Of a stretch of DNA of 64,000 nt, positions 14,862 to 23,424 are shown in pieces (the stretch's first letter is position 1; each line of letters begins with the position of its first letter). The stretch is from Paludibacteraceae bacterium (GTDB lineage: Bacteria; Bacteroidota; Bacteroidia; Bacteroidales; Paludibacteraceae), in contig JAGBEJ010000004.1 of the NCBI GenBank assembly GCA_017937025.1, positions 186,001-250,000 on the forward strand, written 5' to 3'. The position numbers were made by a program, and so were the translations under genes. Below the pieces are notes generated by a model, which saw nothing but the letters and a program-made list of their open reading frames with translations, made no database searches and was not told where the DNA came from.

Positions 14862-15809
14862 ATGCACAAAATTATATATGCTATAGCATGGTGCTTCTCT
14901 TTATTGCCTCTGCAGGTATTATACCTATTCGCTGATTGTGGATATGTGCTGATATATCACATTGCACGCTATAGGCGCAAACTTGCATACAAGAACATCC
15001 GTGAGAGTTTTCCGGAGAAAACAGAAGAAGAATGCCGGCGCATAACAAAAAGATTCTATCGCCACTTCTGCAACATGTTTGTGGAGACCATAAAGACCCT
15101 TACAATGAGCGATAAGGAGATGGCAAAAAGATTCGTTTTTGAAAACGCTGACATAATTGATGATTATTATGAACAAAACAAAAGTCTCATTCTTACATTA
15201 GGACATTACGGCAACTGGGAGTGGATCACTTTCGCACGAATACCAAATCTCAAGCATCCAGAATACAAGTGCTACAGCATCTACCATAAATTGGAAAACG
15301 GCGCAATGAACAAATTCTATTACGAGATGCGCTCAAAATCCAAGAGCATTCTAATAGCACAAAACCAACTGCTACGAGCCTTAGTGAGTCAAGAGAAAAA
15401 GAAGGAACCTGCCATGTATTGCTTCATTGCAGACCAAGGCACAATGTGGGAAGATATGTACATTTGGGTTGATTTCCTCAATCATGAAACCTCACCTATC
15501 ATAGGACCAGAAAAAATAGCAAAAAGAACTGGATACGATGTCATTTATCTTGATGTCACTGTTAGAAAAAGAGGATATTACAGTCTGAGGTTCGAGAAGA
15601 TTGAGCCTACCGGCAAAGAGTACGATGTGACCAGGAAATATATGCAAATGATGGAGACGACAATCAGCAGAGCACCAGAATACTGGCTATGGACACACAA
15701 GCGCTGGAAACGCACTCGTAAGACTTGGGAAAAAATAATGCATGAACGTAATCAAGACTCTCGAATAGAACTTGCAAAAACTGAAGACAAAAATCGATTA
15801 GAAAAATGA
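14862..15809 (+). CDS. LpxL/HtrB-like lipid acyltransferase
   Basis: The 315-residue protein has an N-terminal membrane anchor (about residues 5-35) and the HX4E acyltransferase motif at His115-Glu120 (LTLGHYGNWEW), with a downstream FIADQGTMWEDMYIWVDF region and a basic C-terminus (WLWTHKRWKRTRKTW) typical of Kdo2-lipid A secondary acyltransferases. It should transfer a fatty acyl chain to lipid A or a related lipid at the inner membrane. Its place within a glycan operon is notable. The stop overlaps the next ATG. Confidence 0.85.
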   Translation: MHKIIYAIAWCFSLLPLQVLYLFADCGYVLIYHIARYRRKLAYKNIRESFPEKTEEECRRITKRFYRHFCNMFVETIKTLTMSDKEMAKRFVFENADIIDDYYEQNKSLILTLGHYGNWEWITFARIPNLKHPEYKCYSIYHKLENGAMNKFYYEMRSKSKSILIAQNQLLRALVSQEKKKEPAMYCFIADQGTMWEDMYIWVDFLNHETSPIIGPEKIAKRTGYDVIYLDVTVRKRGYYSLRFEKIEPTGKEYDVTRKYMQMMETTISRAPEYWLWTHKRWKRTRKTWEKIMHERNQDSRIELAKTEDKNRLEK

Positions 15810-16615
15810 AAATAGGAGTCATAATTTCAACTTACAACAATCCTAAATGGCTTGAAAAAGTGCTATGGGGATATATCTGCCAAGAAAGAAAAGCCGATGA
15901 AATCGTCATTGCCGATGACGGTTCTACCGACGAGACCAGGCAACTTCTTGAACGATACAAATCCGAGCTGCCGATAAAACACATCTGGCACGAAGACAGA
16001 GGCTTCCAAAAGTCTGAAATACTGAACAAAGCCATTATCGCTTCTGAGAGTGAATACCTTATCTTCACCGATCAAGATTGCATCCCGCGAGAAGACTTTA
16101 TTTCTATCCACGAAAAATACGCAGAGAAAGGCTTTTTCCTTTCAGGAGGATACTACAAACTCCCAATGGAAATAAGCAACGCCATAACAAGAAACGATGT
16201 CGAGAGCAGAGACTGTTTCCGTCACTCGTGGCTGCGTTCTAAAGGTCTGCCACTGAAATGGAAAAGCACAAAACTTTGCCGGTGGCATTGGTGGCAGACG
16301 CTTATGGATGCCATAACCACAACCAAGCCCACATGGAACGGAATGAATTCCTCAGGATTTAGAGAGGATATTGTCCGTTGCAACGGATTCAATATGGATA
16401 TGCATTATGGAGGTCAGGACCGCGAATTCGGTGAGCGCATGTGGAACAGCGGCCTGAAAAGCAAGCAAATACGATATAAAGCCATCTGTCTGCATCTCGA
16501 CCATAAACGCCCATACAAGACAAAAGACTCTATAGAGAAGAACCTTGCCATACGACGAAATACCATCAAATCTGGCATAGTCGAAACTCCGAACGGAATA
16601 AGACAAATAAAATAA
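15806..16615 (+). CDS. Family 2 glycosyltransferase with galactosyltransferase-type C-terminus
   Basis: This 269-residue GT-A enzyme starts with the GT2 signature IGVIISTYNNPKWLEKVL, then IVIADDGSTDETRQLLE and a DQD metal site (LIFTDQDCIPRED). The second half (GGQDREFGERMWNSGLKSKQ) matches the galactosyltransferase C-terminal domain found in chondroitin-polymerase-like enzymes. It probably adds a hexose to the surface glycan. Its start overlaps the acyltransferase stop by 4 bases, and the next gene follows after one base. Confidence 0.85.
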   Translation: MKIGVIISTYNNPKWLEKVLWGYICQERKADEIVIADDGSTDETRQLLERYKSELPIKHIWHEDRGFQKSEILNKAIIASESEYLIFTDQDCIPREDFISIHEKYAEKGFFLSGGYYKLPMEISNAITRNDVESRDCFRHSWLRSKGLPLKWKSTKLCRWHWWQTLMDAITTTKPTWNGMNSSGFREDIVRCNGFNMDMHYGGQDREFGERMWNSGLKSKQIRYKAICLHLDHKRPYKTKDSIEKNLAIRRNTIKSGIVETPNGIRQIK

Positions 16616-16616
16616 C

Positions 16617-17672
16617 ATGGAACAGAAACGAAAGAAAGTTGCTATAGTAGAACTTTACACTTGGCATATAGAAAGGCTATATGATCAAATTAAGTTTTTA
16701 TCTGACAGTGATGTTGACTTCTGTCTTATAACAAACGAGCGCAACAGAGAAAAAACTAAGCAATTTGAAAGCGTAATAAGAGTGATTTACGTAAAAGCAG
16801 AGAATATAAAAGACATATTTTCTGTTAAACATCTGATTATCAATCAAAACATAGACGTACTTATTCTTAACACCGCCAGTGGAAGCAAAATTCTACAACT
16901 GATGTTGTTAGGATTTCCAAAAAGAATACGCATTGTTGGAATACTACACAATTTGAGAAAATTAACTGACAGCTTAGGTCAAAAGATAATTGGTAGAAAG
17001 ATATATGGCTATTACTTATTGGCGGACTATCTCAAAACATCACTACCTAAAAACATAAAACAAAAAGTCATAGCTTATGCTCCATCGCTCAGCAACTACG
17101 TTTCTATCAATTATAATATAAAAAAACCTATAGGTGATAAATGGCTGGTCATTCCTGGTACTGTAGAATATAAGCGTCGTGACTATGAAATGCTTATCCG
17201 TTTAGCCTCTAACAATCAACTTTCACAAGGTGTAAAATTCATATTACTTGGAAATATAAACCGAGGTGAAGGACCTCTATTTGCCGATAAAATTCATCAA
17301 TTAGGATTAGAACAACACTTCATTCTATTTGAAAGCTTTGTGCCAGACAACGTCTTTAATGCCTACATGAGTGAATGCGATTATCTTTTTCCACTTATAG
17401 AACAAGGTAGTACGGCGTTTGAGGATTACACAAAGTATAAAGTTTCAGGCACATTCTTACTCTCAGATATTTTCGATAAGGAGATGCTATGTTGCGATGC
17501 TTTCAAAAAAATTGATGGATTCAATTATAAAGCTGTTTATTACAATGATGACAATGACCTATTACAAAAAATAGAAACACCTATAAAAAAGAATTGTTCA
17601 GATAATTTGTCAAAGAGATTGAACTATGAACTGAACAGGAAAAAATACATGAGCTTAATATGTACAAAGTAA
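16617..17672 (+). CDS. Glycosyltransferase, GT-B type (unassigned family)
   Basis: A 351-residue cytoplasmic protein with two Rossmann-like halves: RIRIVGILHNLRKLTD in the first, and KWLVIPGTVEYKRRDYEML, FILLGNINRG and CDYLFPLIEQGSTAFEDYTKYKVSG in the second, the typical donor-binding pattern of GT-B enzymes. No diagnostic subfamily motif was recognised. The coding sequence is clearly AT-rich relative to the flippase gene. Its last 13 bases overlap the fucosyltransferase start. Confidence 0.7.
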   Translation: MEQKRKKVAIVELYTWHIERLYDQIKFLSDSDVDFCLITNERNREKTKQFESVIRVIYVKAENIKDIFSVKHLIINQNIDVLILNTASGSKILQLMLLGFPKRIRIVGILHNLRKLTDSLGQKIIGRKIYGYYLLADYLKTSLPKNIKQKVIAYAPSLSNYVSINYNIKKPIGDKWLVIPGTVEYKRRDYEMLIRLASNNQLSQGVKFILLGNINRGEGPLFADKIHQLGLEQHFILFESFVPDNVFNAYMSECDYLFPLIEQGSTAFEDYTKYKVSGTFLLSDIFDKEMLCCDAFKKIDGFNYKAVYYNDDNDLLQKIETPIKKNCSDNLSKRLNYELNRKKYMSLICTK

Positions 17673-18673
17673 GAGTAGAAACAGGAGGCGGAGAAGGTGC
17701 CATCGGCATGCTCAGCCAGTTGCCAAACCATGGACAAATGTCCAAGGATGGAAGATACTGCTTTTATATGAACGGAGAGATTGATAATCCTGACTTCTGG
17801 ATTATCAGGAATAAATATATCAAAAAGCCTACGACATGCCATGTAGCTAAAGAAAATACAATCCTCATGTTATCTGAACCCGAGGATATTGTCCACTTTC
17901 CACAAAGCTATCTTGATCAATTTGGAATGGTTTTCTCATGCCAGGAATCCTTACACCATAGAAATGTAATTTACGGCCCTCCTGCATTGCCATGGTTAGT
18001 AGGAGTTATAAATAAAGGCGGTAAAACAATATTTACTCATAGCTACGATGAATTCAAGAACAACAAGCCAGAAACACATAAGACAAAACTGATTTCCGTC
18101 ATCACAAGCAATAAGGCGTACACAAAAGGACATCGCCAGAGAATTGACTTTGTCAGAGCACTGAAAGAATACTATGGCGATAAATTGGATGTTTTCGGAA
18201 GAGGATTCAATACTTTCGATGATAAATGGGACGTTTTAGCTCCATATAAATACCATATCGCTATAGAAAACGGATCGCATTCACTATATTGGACCGAGAA
18301 AATAAGCGATTGCTTCTTGGCTAATACTTTCCCTATATACTACGGATGTAAAAACATAAATGACTACTTCCCGAACGGGGGGGTACAATCTATTGATATA
18401 CAAGATTTTAACTCCTCTATTTCAATTATCGACAAAACAATAAACTCCGATACATGGGAAAATAAACAAGACACTTTGTCTGAATGTAAAAACCTTGTGT
18501 TAGACAAATACAATATTTTCGACCTTATGACAATGTGCTGTGATAAACTTAATGCTAATGAGGCAAAAGAATATGTTACGCTTAAACCTGCATCTAAATT
18601 TCCTAACTTAAACATCGAATATCATAGAACAATAGGCAAATTTATTTGGCAAATCAAAAATCGGTTAAAATAG
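17660..18673 (+). CDS. Alpha-1,3-fucosyltransferase-like, family GT10
   Basis: The 337-residue protein carries the GT10 core YKYHIAIENGSHSLYWTEK followed by ISDCFLANTFPIYYGCKNI, the GDP-fucose-binding region of alpha-1,3/1,4-fucosyltransferases. It should add fucose, or a related deoxy sugar, to the glycan at the cytoplasmic face. No GDP-fucose synthesis genes are in the window. A run of seven G at 18377-18383 lies within the core domain; the frame is intact with seven. It overlaps the preceding glycosyltransferase gene and is 1 base from the next. Confidence 0.85.
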   Translation: MYKVRVETGGGEGAIGMLSQLPNHGQMSKDGRYCFYMNGEIDNPDFWIIRNKYIKKPTTCHVAKENTILMLSEPEDIVHFPQSYLDQFGMVFSCQESLHHRNVIYGPPALPWLVGVINKGGKTIFTHSYDEFKNNKPETHKTKLISVITSNKAYTKGHRQRIDFVRALKEYYGDKLDVFGRGFNTFDDKWDVLAPYKYHIAIENGSHSLYWTEKISDCFLANTFPIYYGCKNINDYFPNGGVQSIDIQDFNSSISIIDKTINSDTWENKQDTLSECKNLVLDKYNIFDLMTMCCDKLNANEAKEYVTLKPASKFPNLNIEYHRTIGKFIWQIKNRLK

Positions 18674-18674
18674 A

Positions 18675-19628
18675 ATGGCAAATAATAAGATAAATAAATT
18701 GCAAAACCTTCTTAGAAGATATGAACGCTTTGCAAGAACTGTTCAGCTTTTTCGTAGAAAAGGTGGAATTTATCGTCATTTTTTATCTATACCTTCAAGG
18801 CTGCTTAAACATTATTACTCTGCCTCTTTCCAAAACAGAATCAAAAAAATAGAAGCTGCTGATTTTCCAAAAAAACGCAGAGTTGCTGATAAACGTGTTA
18901 TAATATCACTAACCAGTTTCCCAGCACGAATCAATTGGGTAAGCAATACTATCAAGTCGCTGCTTATACAAAAGTACCCTATTGAAAAAATAATTTTATG
19001 GCTTTCATCGGAAGAATTTACCATTGACACTATACCACAATCTCTCAAAGAATTAGAATGTGAATTGTTTGAAATACGTCTTGTAAAAGGCAATATAAAA
19101 TCACACAAAAAATACTACTACGCACTAAAAGAATTCTCTGACTGCTATGTAATCACTGTCGATGATGACCATTGCTACTCAGATGTTCTTGTTAACAACC
19201 TTATGCGTTTGAATGAGCAATACCCTAATGATGTGTGTGCAAATGTGATTAGAATAATCAGAACTGCAGAAAACAACAAATTTGCTCCTTATAAAGAATG
19301 GACTAAAATAGCGCCAGACAAGCCAAAAGAGTCAAATTTGTTTGTCGCCATAGGATATGGCGGCGTGCTCTATCCTCCTCACATTATGGATAATATGCTT
19401 TTTGATGAAGAAAAGATAAAGGAAATCTGCCCTTTTGCTGATGATTTATGGCTAAAAGGAAATGAGATGAATATGGGAATAAAAATAGCTAGTGGAGGCA
19501 CTCACTTCGTTCATCCAATAACAATTTCAGGCACACAAGCCTTTGCTCTTCAACGTATAAATATGAGCAAAAGCATGAAGAATGATGAACAATGGGAAAA
19601 TATTTGCAAGTTCTTTGGAATTGGCTAA
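18675..19628 (+). CDS. Glycosyltransferase-like protein, GT-A type
   Basis: The 317-residue protein has a basic N-terminal third, then RVIISLTSFPARINWVSNTI, IEKIILWLSSEEF and a DDDH metal motif (YVITVDDDHCYSDVLV), followed by VAIGYGGVLYPPHIM and ADDLWLKGNEMNMGIK. This is the layout of GT-A glycosyltransferases, though not of a subfamily with a known sugar. It is the last gene of the glycan operon and is AT-rich. No clear terminator separates it from the convergent rnhA gene. Confidence 0.7.
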   Translation: MANNKINKLQNLLRRYERFARTVQLFRRKGGIYRHFLSIPSRLLKHYYSASFQNRIKKIEAADFPKKRRVADKRVIISLTSFPARINWVSNTIKSLLIQKYPIEKIILWLSSEEFTIDTIPQSLKELECELFEIRLVKGNIKSHKKYYYALKEFSDCYVITVDDDHCYSDVLVNNLMRLNEQYPNDVCANVIRIIRTAENNKFAPYKEWTKIAPDKPKESNLFVAIGYGGVLYPPHIMDNMLFDEEKIKEICPFADDLWLKGNEMNMGIKIASGGTHFVHPITISGTQAFALQRINMSKSMKNDEQWENICKFFGIG

Positions 19629-19700
19629 ATACTAAGCAACCAATCTAATAAGCATAATTTTCTGGCTGAAAAATAAATAAGAAAAGAGTTTATTACTCCC

Positions 19701-20381
19701 CTATTTTCTTCCGAAGTCAGCGGGAATTTCTCCCCATTCCTCGGTTTCCCATTTTCTAACTTCTGTTGTGTAGTGGTTGTTTTCCAGCCACTTTTCGGCA
19801 CGCCTTATCAAGTCAAAAAGTTGCGCGTTTTTCGCAGTTTGAGCGAGCTTGGTCTTGCACTTGCCCTGCCTTACCCACGACATTCCGTTCACGCTGTCGG
19901 AATAAATCAGGTTGATATTGCTCTCGCCTTTCTGCTTCAGAAGCGCCAGACCATGCACAATGGCTAGAAACTCGCCTACGTTGTTTGTGCCTTGCTCGAA
20001 AGGTCCTGCCTTGAATATTTCTTGCCCGGTAGCCGTGTAAACGCCACGATACTCCATTTTACCGGGATTTCCGCTGCACGCTGCATCCACAGACCATGAG
20101 TTCAGCTCTGGCCAGTCGCCCTTCTCATCCAAATCACGATCAATCCACGCTTTTGGCTGCGCTTTTGACGCCTTTCTCGCATCGCTATTGGCAGTCTCGG
20201 TATTGATATACTCGGTGTAACTGCGGCTGTATGCTTCCTCGGCTAACTCTTTAGACTCAAAACTCTTATATTTCGCGCCCTTATATCCTTCGACATACTT
20301 CTTGCATGCGTTCCAACTATCGAACACACCTCTCTCCAATCCTATCCATATTACGTAATATTTCTTCTTTTTATCGGACAT
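19701..20381 (-). CDS. rnhA: Ribonuclease H with N-terminal RNA/DNA-hybrid-binding domain
   Basis: Residues about 6-55 (KYYVIWIGLERGVFDSWNACK) form the viroplasmin-like hybrid-binding domain. Residues about 75-225 form RNase HI with catalytic acidic residues at WSVDAACSGNPG (Asp), NVGEFLAIVHGL (Glu) and LIYSDSVNGMSW (Asp). It degrades RNA in RNA-DNA hybrids in the cytoplasm. This two-domain, 226-residue form is common in Bacteroidales. It lies downstream of xerD on the same strand, with the first parS-like palindrome in between. Confidence 0.9.
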   Translation of the reverse strand: MSDKKKKYYVIWIGLERGVFDSWNACKKYVEGYKGAKYKSFESKELAEEAYSRSYTEYINTETANSDARKASKAQPKAWIDRDLDEKGDWPELNSWSVDAACSGNPGKMEYRGVYTATGQEIFKAGPFEQGTNNVGEFLAIVHGLALLKQKGESNINLIYSDSVNGMSWVRQGKCKTKLAQTAKNAQLFDLIRRAEKWLENNHYTTEVRKWETEEWGEIPADFGRK

Positions 20382-20410
20382 AAATAATTGAGAGTTATTA
20401 TTTTATAAAG

Positions 20411-20430
20411 AATGTTCCGTGGGGAACATT
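20411..20430. promoter_or_regulatory. parS-like palindrome 1
   Basis: AATGTTCC-GTGG-GGAACATT has perfect 8-base arms. Its 16-base core (20413-20428) matches the widespread ParB site TGTTTCACGTGAAACA at 11 of 16 positions. It overlaps the end of xerD. No T-run follows in either direction, so a plain terminator is less likely. A related palindrome lies at 23375-23394. Confidence 0.45.
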
Positions 20431-21370
20431 ATACCTTTTCATCGGAATTTTCTTGCTGATTTCGTGGGTGAAACTTCATTATAGATTCTCTTAGATAGTC
20501 GCTGTTAAGGTGAGTGTATATTTCGGTTGTGAGAATCGATTCATGACCGAGTAGCTGCTGAATATCCCTGAGGTTTGCGCCACCTTCAAGCAAATGTGTG
20601 GCGAATGTGTGGCGGAATGTATGCGGACTTATGTTTTTCTCTATTCCGGCTTTACTTGCGAGGTCTTTGATTATCGTGAATATCATTACACGAGTAAGCG
20701 GCGCGCCACGCCTGTTCAGAAACAAGAAATCCTCATATCCTTTTTTGATTTCAAGTTCGTTTCTGTATATCAGCCAGTCCTTAATCTGCTTCACACTCTC
20801 CTTTGACAACGGAACAAGCCTTTCCTTGTCGCCTTTTCCTGTCACTTTCATATATTCCTCATCGAAATATATATTGCTCAGCTGTATATTCACCAGTTCC
20901 GACACACGAAGTCCTGAACCGTATAAAGTCTCGATGATTGCGCGATTTCTGTGTCCTTCCTTCTTGCTCATGTCAATGCAATCCTCCATGCTATCGATTT
21001 CATCGACAGAAAGCACTTGCGGAAGATATGAACCAATCTTAGGCATTTCTAGAAGTTCTGTTGGGTCATCCTCGATTGTCTCGTTATAAACAAGGAATTT
21101 GTAGAATGACTTGACTCCTGAGATGATGCGAGCTTGCGACCTATCGCTTATGCCAATGTCAGAAAGCGTAGCCACGAATTTTCTCAAATCTTCGTACTGC
21201 ACTTTCAGATAGTCAAGCTTGTTATCGGAAACAAAGTCGAGATAGCGCTGCAAGTCAGACTCATAGGCTTCTATAGTATTGCTTGACAAAGACTTCTCAA
21301 GCAACAAAAAGCTGTGATATTTTCTCAATACCACATCATCACTATTCTTAATATTAGCGCCGTAAAACAT
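20429..21370 (-). CDS. xerD: Tyrosine recombinase XerD
   Basis: The 313-residue protein has an N-terminal SAM-like core-binding domain (KYHSFLLLEKSLSSNTIEAY) and a C-terminal catalytic domain with the full set: Arg in GSGLRVSEL, Lys in KVTGKGDKERLVP, His and Arg in HTFRHTFATHLL, His in LGHESI, and the nucleophile Tyr in TTEIYTHL. It resolves chromosome dimers with XerC at dif. The ATG at 21370 is preferred over one 11 codons upstream. It is divergent from mnmG and shows no neighbouring excisionase or attachment sites, so it is a housekeeping recombinase rather than a phage integrase. Confidence 0.92.
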   Translation of the reverse strand: MFYGANIKNSDDVVLRKYHSFLLLEKSLSSNTIEAYESDLQRYLDFVSDNKLDYLKVQYEDLRKFVATLSDIGISDRSQARIISGVKSFYKFLVYNETIEDDPTELLEMPKIGSYLPQVLSVDEIDSMEDCIDMSKKEGHRNRAIIETLYGSGLRVSELVNIQLSNIYFDEEYMKVTGKGDKERLVPLSKESVKQIKDWLIYRNELEIKKGYEDFLFLNRRGAPLTRVMIFTIIKDLASKAGIEKNISPHTFRHTFATHLLEGGANLRDIQQLLGHESILTTEIYTHLNSDYLRESIMKFHPRNQQENSDEKV

Positions 21371-21435
21371 CGGAATACATTGTATATATCCACGAAGATA
21401 CAACTTTTTAGAAAATAAATAAGGATAGAAAATAG

Positions 21436-21443
21436 TATCTTTG
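21436..21443 (+). promoter_or_regulatory. -7 box for mnmG
   Basis: TATCTTTG matches TAnnTTTG, 47 bases before the mnmG ATG. No convincing -33 element was found. Confidence 0.5.
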
Positions 21444-21490
21444 CCGAGCGTGAAAGGAAGTCACTGTTTCTCACTACTATAAATTTAGAT

Positions 21491-23365
21491 ATGGAATTGA
21501 ATTACGATGTCATTGTTGTGGGTGCCGGACATGCTGGCAATGAAGCCGCGTGCGCCGCTGCCAATCTCGGTTCTAAGACGCTTCTCATCACCATGGACAT
21601 GAACAAAATAGGCCAGATGAGTTGCAATCCTGCCATCGGAGGCATAGCAAAGGGACAAATCGTCAGAGAAATCGACGCATTGGGAGGACAGATGGGAATT
21701 GTCACCGACTTGACCGCTCTGCAATTCAGGTTGCTGAACCAGTCGAAAGGTCCAGCCATGTGGAGTCCGAGATCACAAAGCGACAGAGAACAGTTCATAA
21801 TACAATGGAGAAGAACCATAGAAAACACCGCTAATCTTGACATCTGGCAGGACACAGCGACGAGCCTGATTATAGAAAACGGCGAATGCAAGGGTGTGAA
21901 AACCCTTATGGGAGTGACTTTCCACGCTAAAGCCGTAGTGCTGACAAACGGAACTTTTCTGAACGGACTCATTCACATAGGACGACTGCAGATAAAAGGC
22001 GGAAGAATAGCCGAGCCAGCAGCATACGGCATAACCGAACAGCTGAGAGAAGAAGGATTCACCACAGGACGCATGAAAACCGGAACGCCAGTGAGAATAG
22101 ACGGACGCTCAGTGGACTTCTCTAAAATGACCGAACAACACGGAGAAGACGACTTCCATAAGTTCTCATACATGGATTTCAAACCAAGACCACTGAAGCA
22201 GAAGCCTTGCTGGATCACATATACAAACACTGACACTCACGACATTCTGAGAAAAGGACTGCCGGATTCTCCTCTTTTCAACGGACAAATCAAGAGCATA
22301 GGACCAAGATACTGCCCAAGCATAGAGACGAAAATCGTGACCTTTGCCGACAAGGATAAGCACCAGCTTTTCCTTGAGCCAGAGAGCGAAAACGGACAGG
22401 AATTCTACCTTAACGGATTCTCGTCATCGCTGCCAATGGACATACAAGTGAATGCGCTGCACACTATTCCAGGACTTGAAAACGCCAGGATATACAGACC
22501 TGGATACGCCATCGAATACGACTATTTCGACCCTACACAGCTTGAACATTCATTGGAGACAAAGAAGGTGAAGCACCTGTTCTTCGCTGGACAGATAAAC
22601 GGCACAACAGGATACGAGGAAGCCGGAGGACAAGGAATGTTAGCTGGAATAAACGCGCACCTTGCATGCAAAGGCGACGAAAGATTCACACTCAGCAGAG
22701 ATGAGTCATACATAGGAGTTTTAGTCGATGACTTGGTGAATAAAGGTGTCGATGAACCATACAGAATGTTCACTTCGAGAGCCGAATACAGAATATTGCT
22801 GCGTCAGGACGATGCCGACATGAGACTTACCGAAAAGTCTTACGATTTAGGACTCGCCAAGAAAGACAGATACGACCTTCTCATCGAAAAAAAGCAGAGA
22901 AGAGACGAGATAATGGAATACGTAAAATCGACTACCGTACGCAAGGCAGCCGCTAACGAATTCCTTAGAAAAGTGAACAGCAGTGAAGTGAAGGAAGGCA
23001 CAAAACTCGTTGACTTGCTCCTTAGACCAGAGATTAAGCTCAATGATTTAATCGAACACTTCGACGGACTGCATAAACTGACCGACAAGATAACCAACCG
23101 CAAGGAGGAAATAATTGAGGCGGCGGAAATTCTCGTTAAATACGATGGATATATCAAACGAGAGAAAAGTCTTGCCGAAAAACTGCATAGACTTGAGAAT
23201 ATAAGAATCAAGGACAAATTCGATTACGCATCAATACATCAGCTTTCTACAGAAGCAAGACAAAAACTCGCAAAGATAAATCCTGAGACAATCGGACAAG
23301 CATCACGAATCTCAGGCGTTGCTCCGAGCGACATAAGCATACTGCTATTGCTTTGTGGCAGATGA
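21491..23365 (+). CDS. mnmG: tRNA uridine-5-carboxymethylaminomethyl(34) synthesis enzyme MnmG (GidA)
   Basis: This 624-residue flavoprotein has the N-terminal FAD-binding loop VIVVGAGHAGNEAA, the MSCNPAIGGIAKGQIVREID signature (in parts), the FFAGQINGTTGYEEAGGQG region, and the C-terminal helical domain (PETIGQASRISGVAPSDISIL). Together with MnmE it modifies the wobble uridine of several tRNAs. Length and motifs are complete. It is followed after 59 bases by uvrC, with a parS-like palindrome in between. mnmG is often close to the replication origin in bacteria, consistent with the origin candidate 3.6 kb downstream. Confidence 0.95.
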   Translation: MELNYDVIVVGAGHAGNEAACAAANLGSKTLLITMDMNKIGQMSCNPAIGGIAKGQIVREIDALGGQMGIVTDLTALQFRLLNQSKGPAMWSPRSQSDREQFIIQWRRTIENTANLDIWQDTATSLIIENGECKGVKTLMGVTFHAKAVVLTNGTFLNGLIHIGRLQIKGGRIAEPAAYGITEQLREEGFTTGRMKTGTPVRIDGRSVDFSKMTEQHGEDDFHKFSYMDFKPRPLKQKPCWITYTNTDTHDILRKGLPDSPLFNGQIKSIGPRYCPSIETKIVTFADKDKHQLFLEPESENGQEFYLNGFSSSLPMDIQVNALHTIPGLENARIYRPGYAIEYDYFDPTQLEHSLETKKVKHLFFAGQINGTTGYEEAGGQGMLAGINAHLACKGDERFTLSRDESYIGVLVDDLVNKGVDEPYRMFTSRAEYRILLRQDDADMRLTEKSYDLGLAKKDRYDLLIEKKQRRDEIMEYVKSTTVRKAAANEFLRKVNSSEVKEGTKLVDLLLRPEIKLNDLIEHFDGLHKLTDKITNRKEEIIEAAEILVKYDGYIKREKSLAEKLHRLENIRIKDKFDYASIHQLSTEARQKLAKINPETIGQASRISGVAPSDISILLLLCGR

Positions 23366-23374
23366 TTTCAGAAG

Positions 23375-23394
23375 AATGTTCCGCGCGGAACATT
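23375..23394. promoter_or_regulatory. parS-like palindrome 2
   Basis: AATGTTCCGC followed by GCGGAACATT is a perfect 20-base palindrome 9 bases after the mnmG stop. Its 16-base core (23377-23392) matches the ParB site TGTTTCACGTGAAACA at 12 of 16 positions. It shares the TGTTCC/GGAACA arms with the site at 20411-20430. No T-run follows on the plus strand. Confidence 0.5.
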
Positions 23395-23424
23395 TTCATG
23401 ATACCATGATAAAAACTGACTTAT

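Noticed and set aside
20411-20430. Ordinary terminator after xerD
   Set aside because: The stem is perfect, but no T-run follows on either strand, and the same arms recur at 23375-23394; kept as parS-like, though a processing hairpin remains possible.
20429-21370. XerD as an integrase of a mobile element
   Set aside because: Neighbours are housekeeping genes, no direct-repeat attachment sites or phage genes are visible, and the sequence fits XerD.
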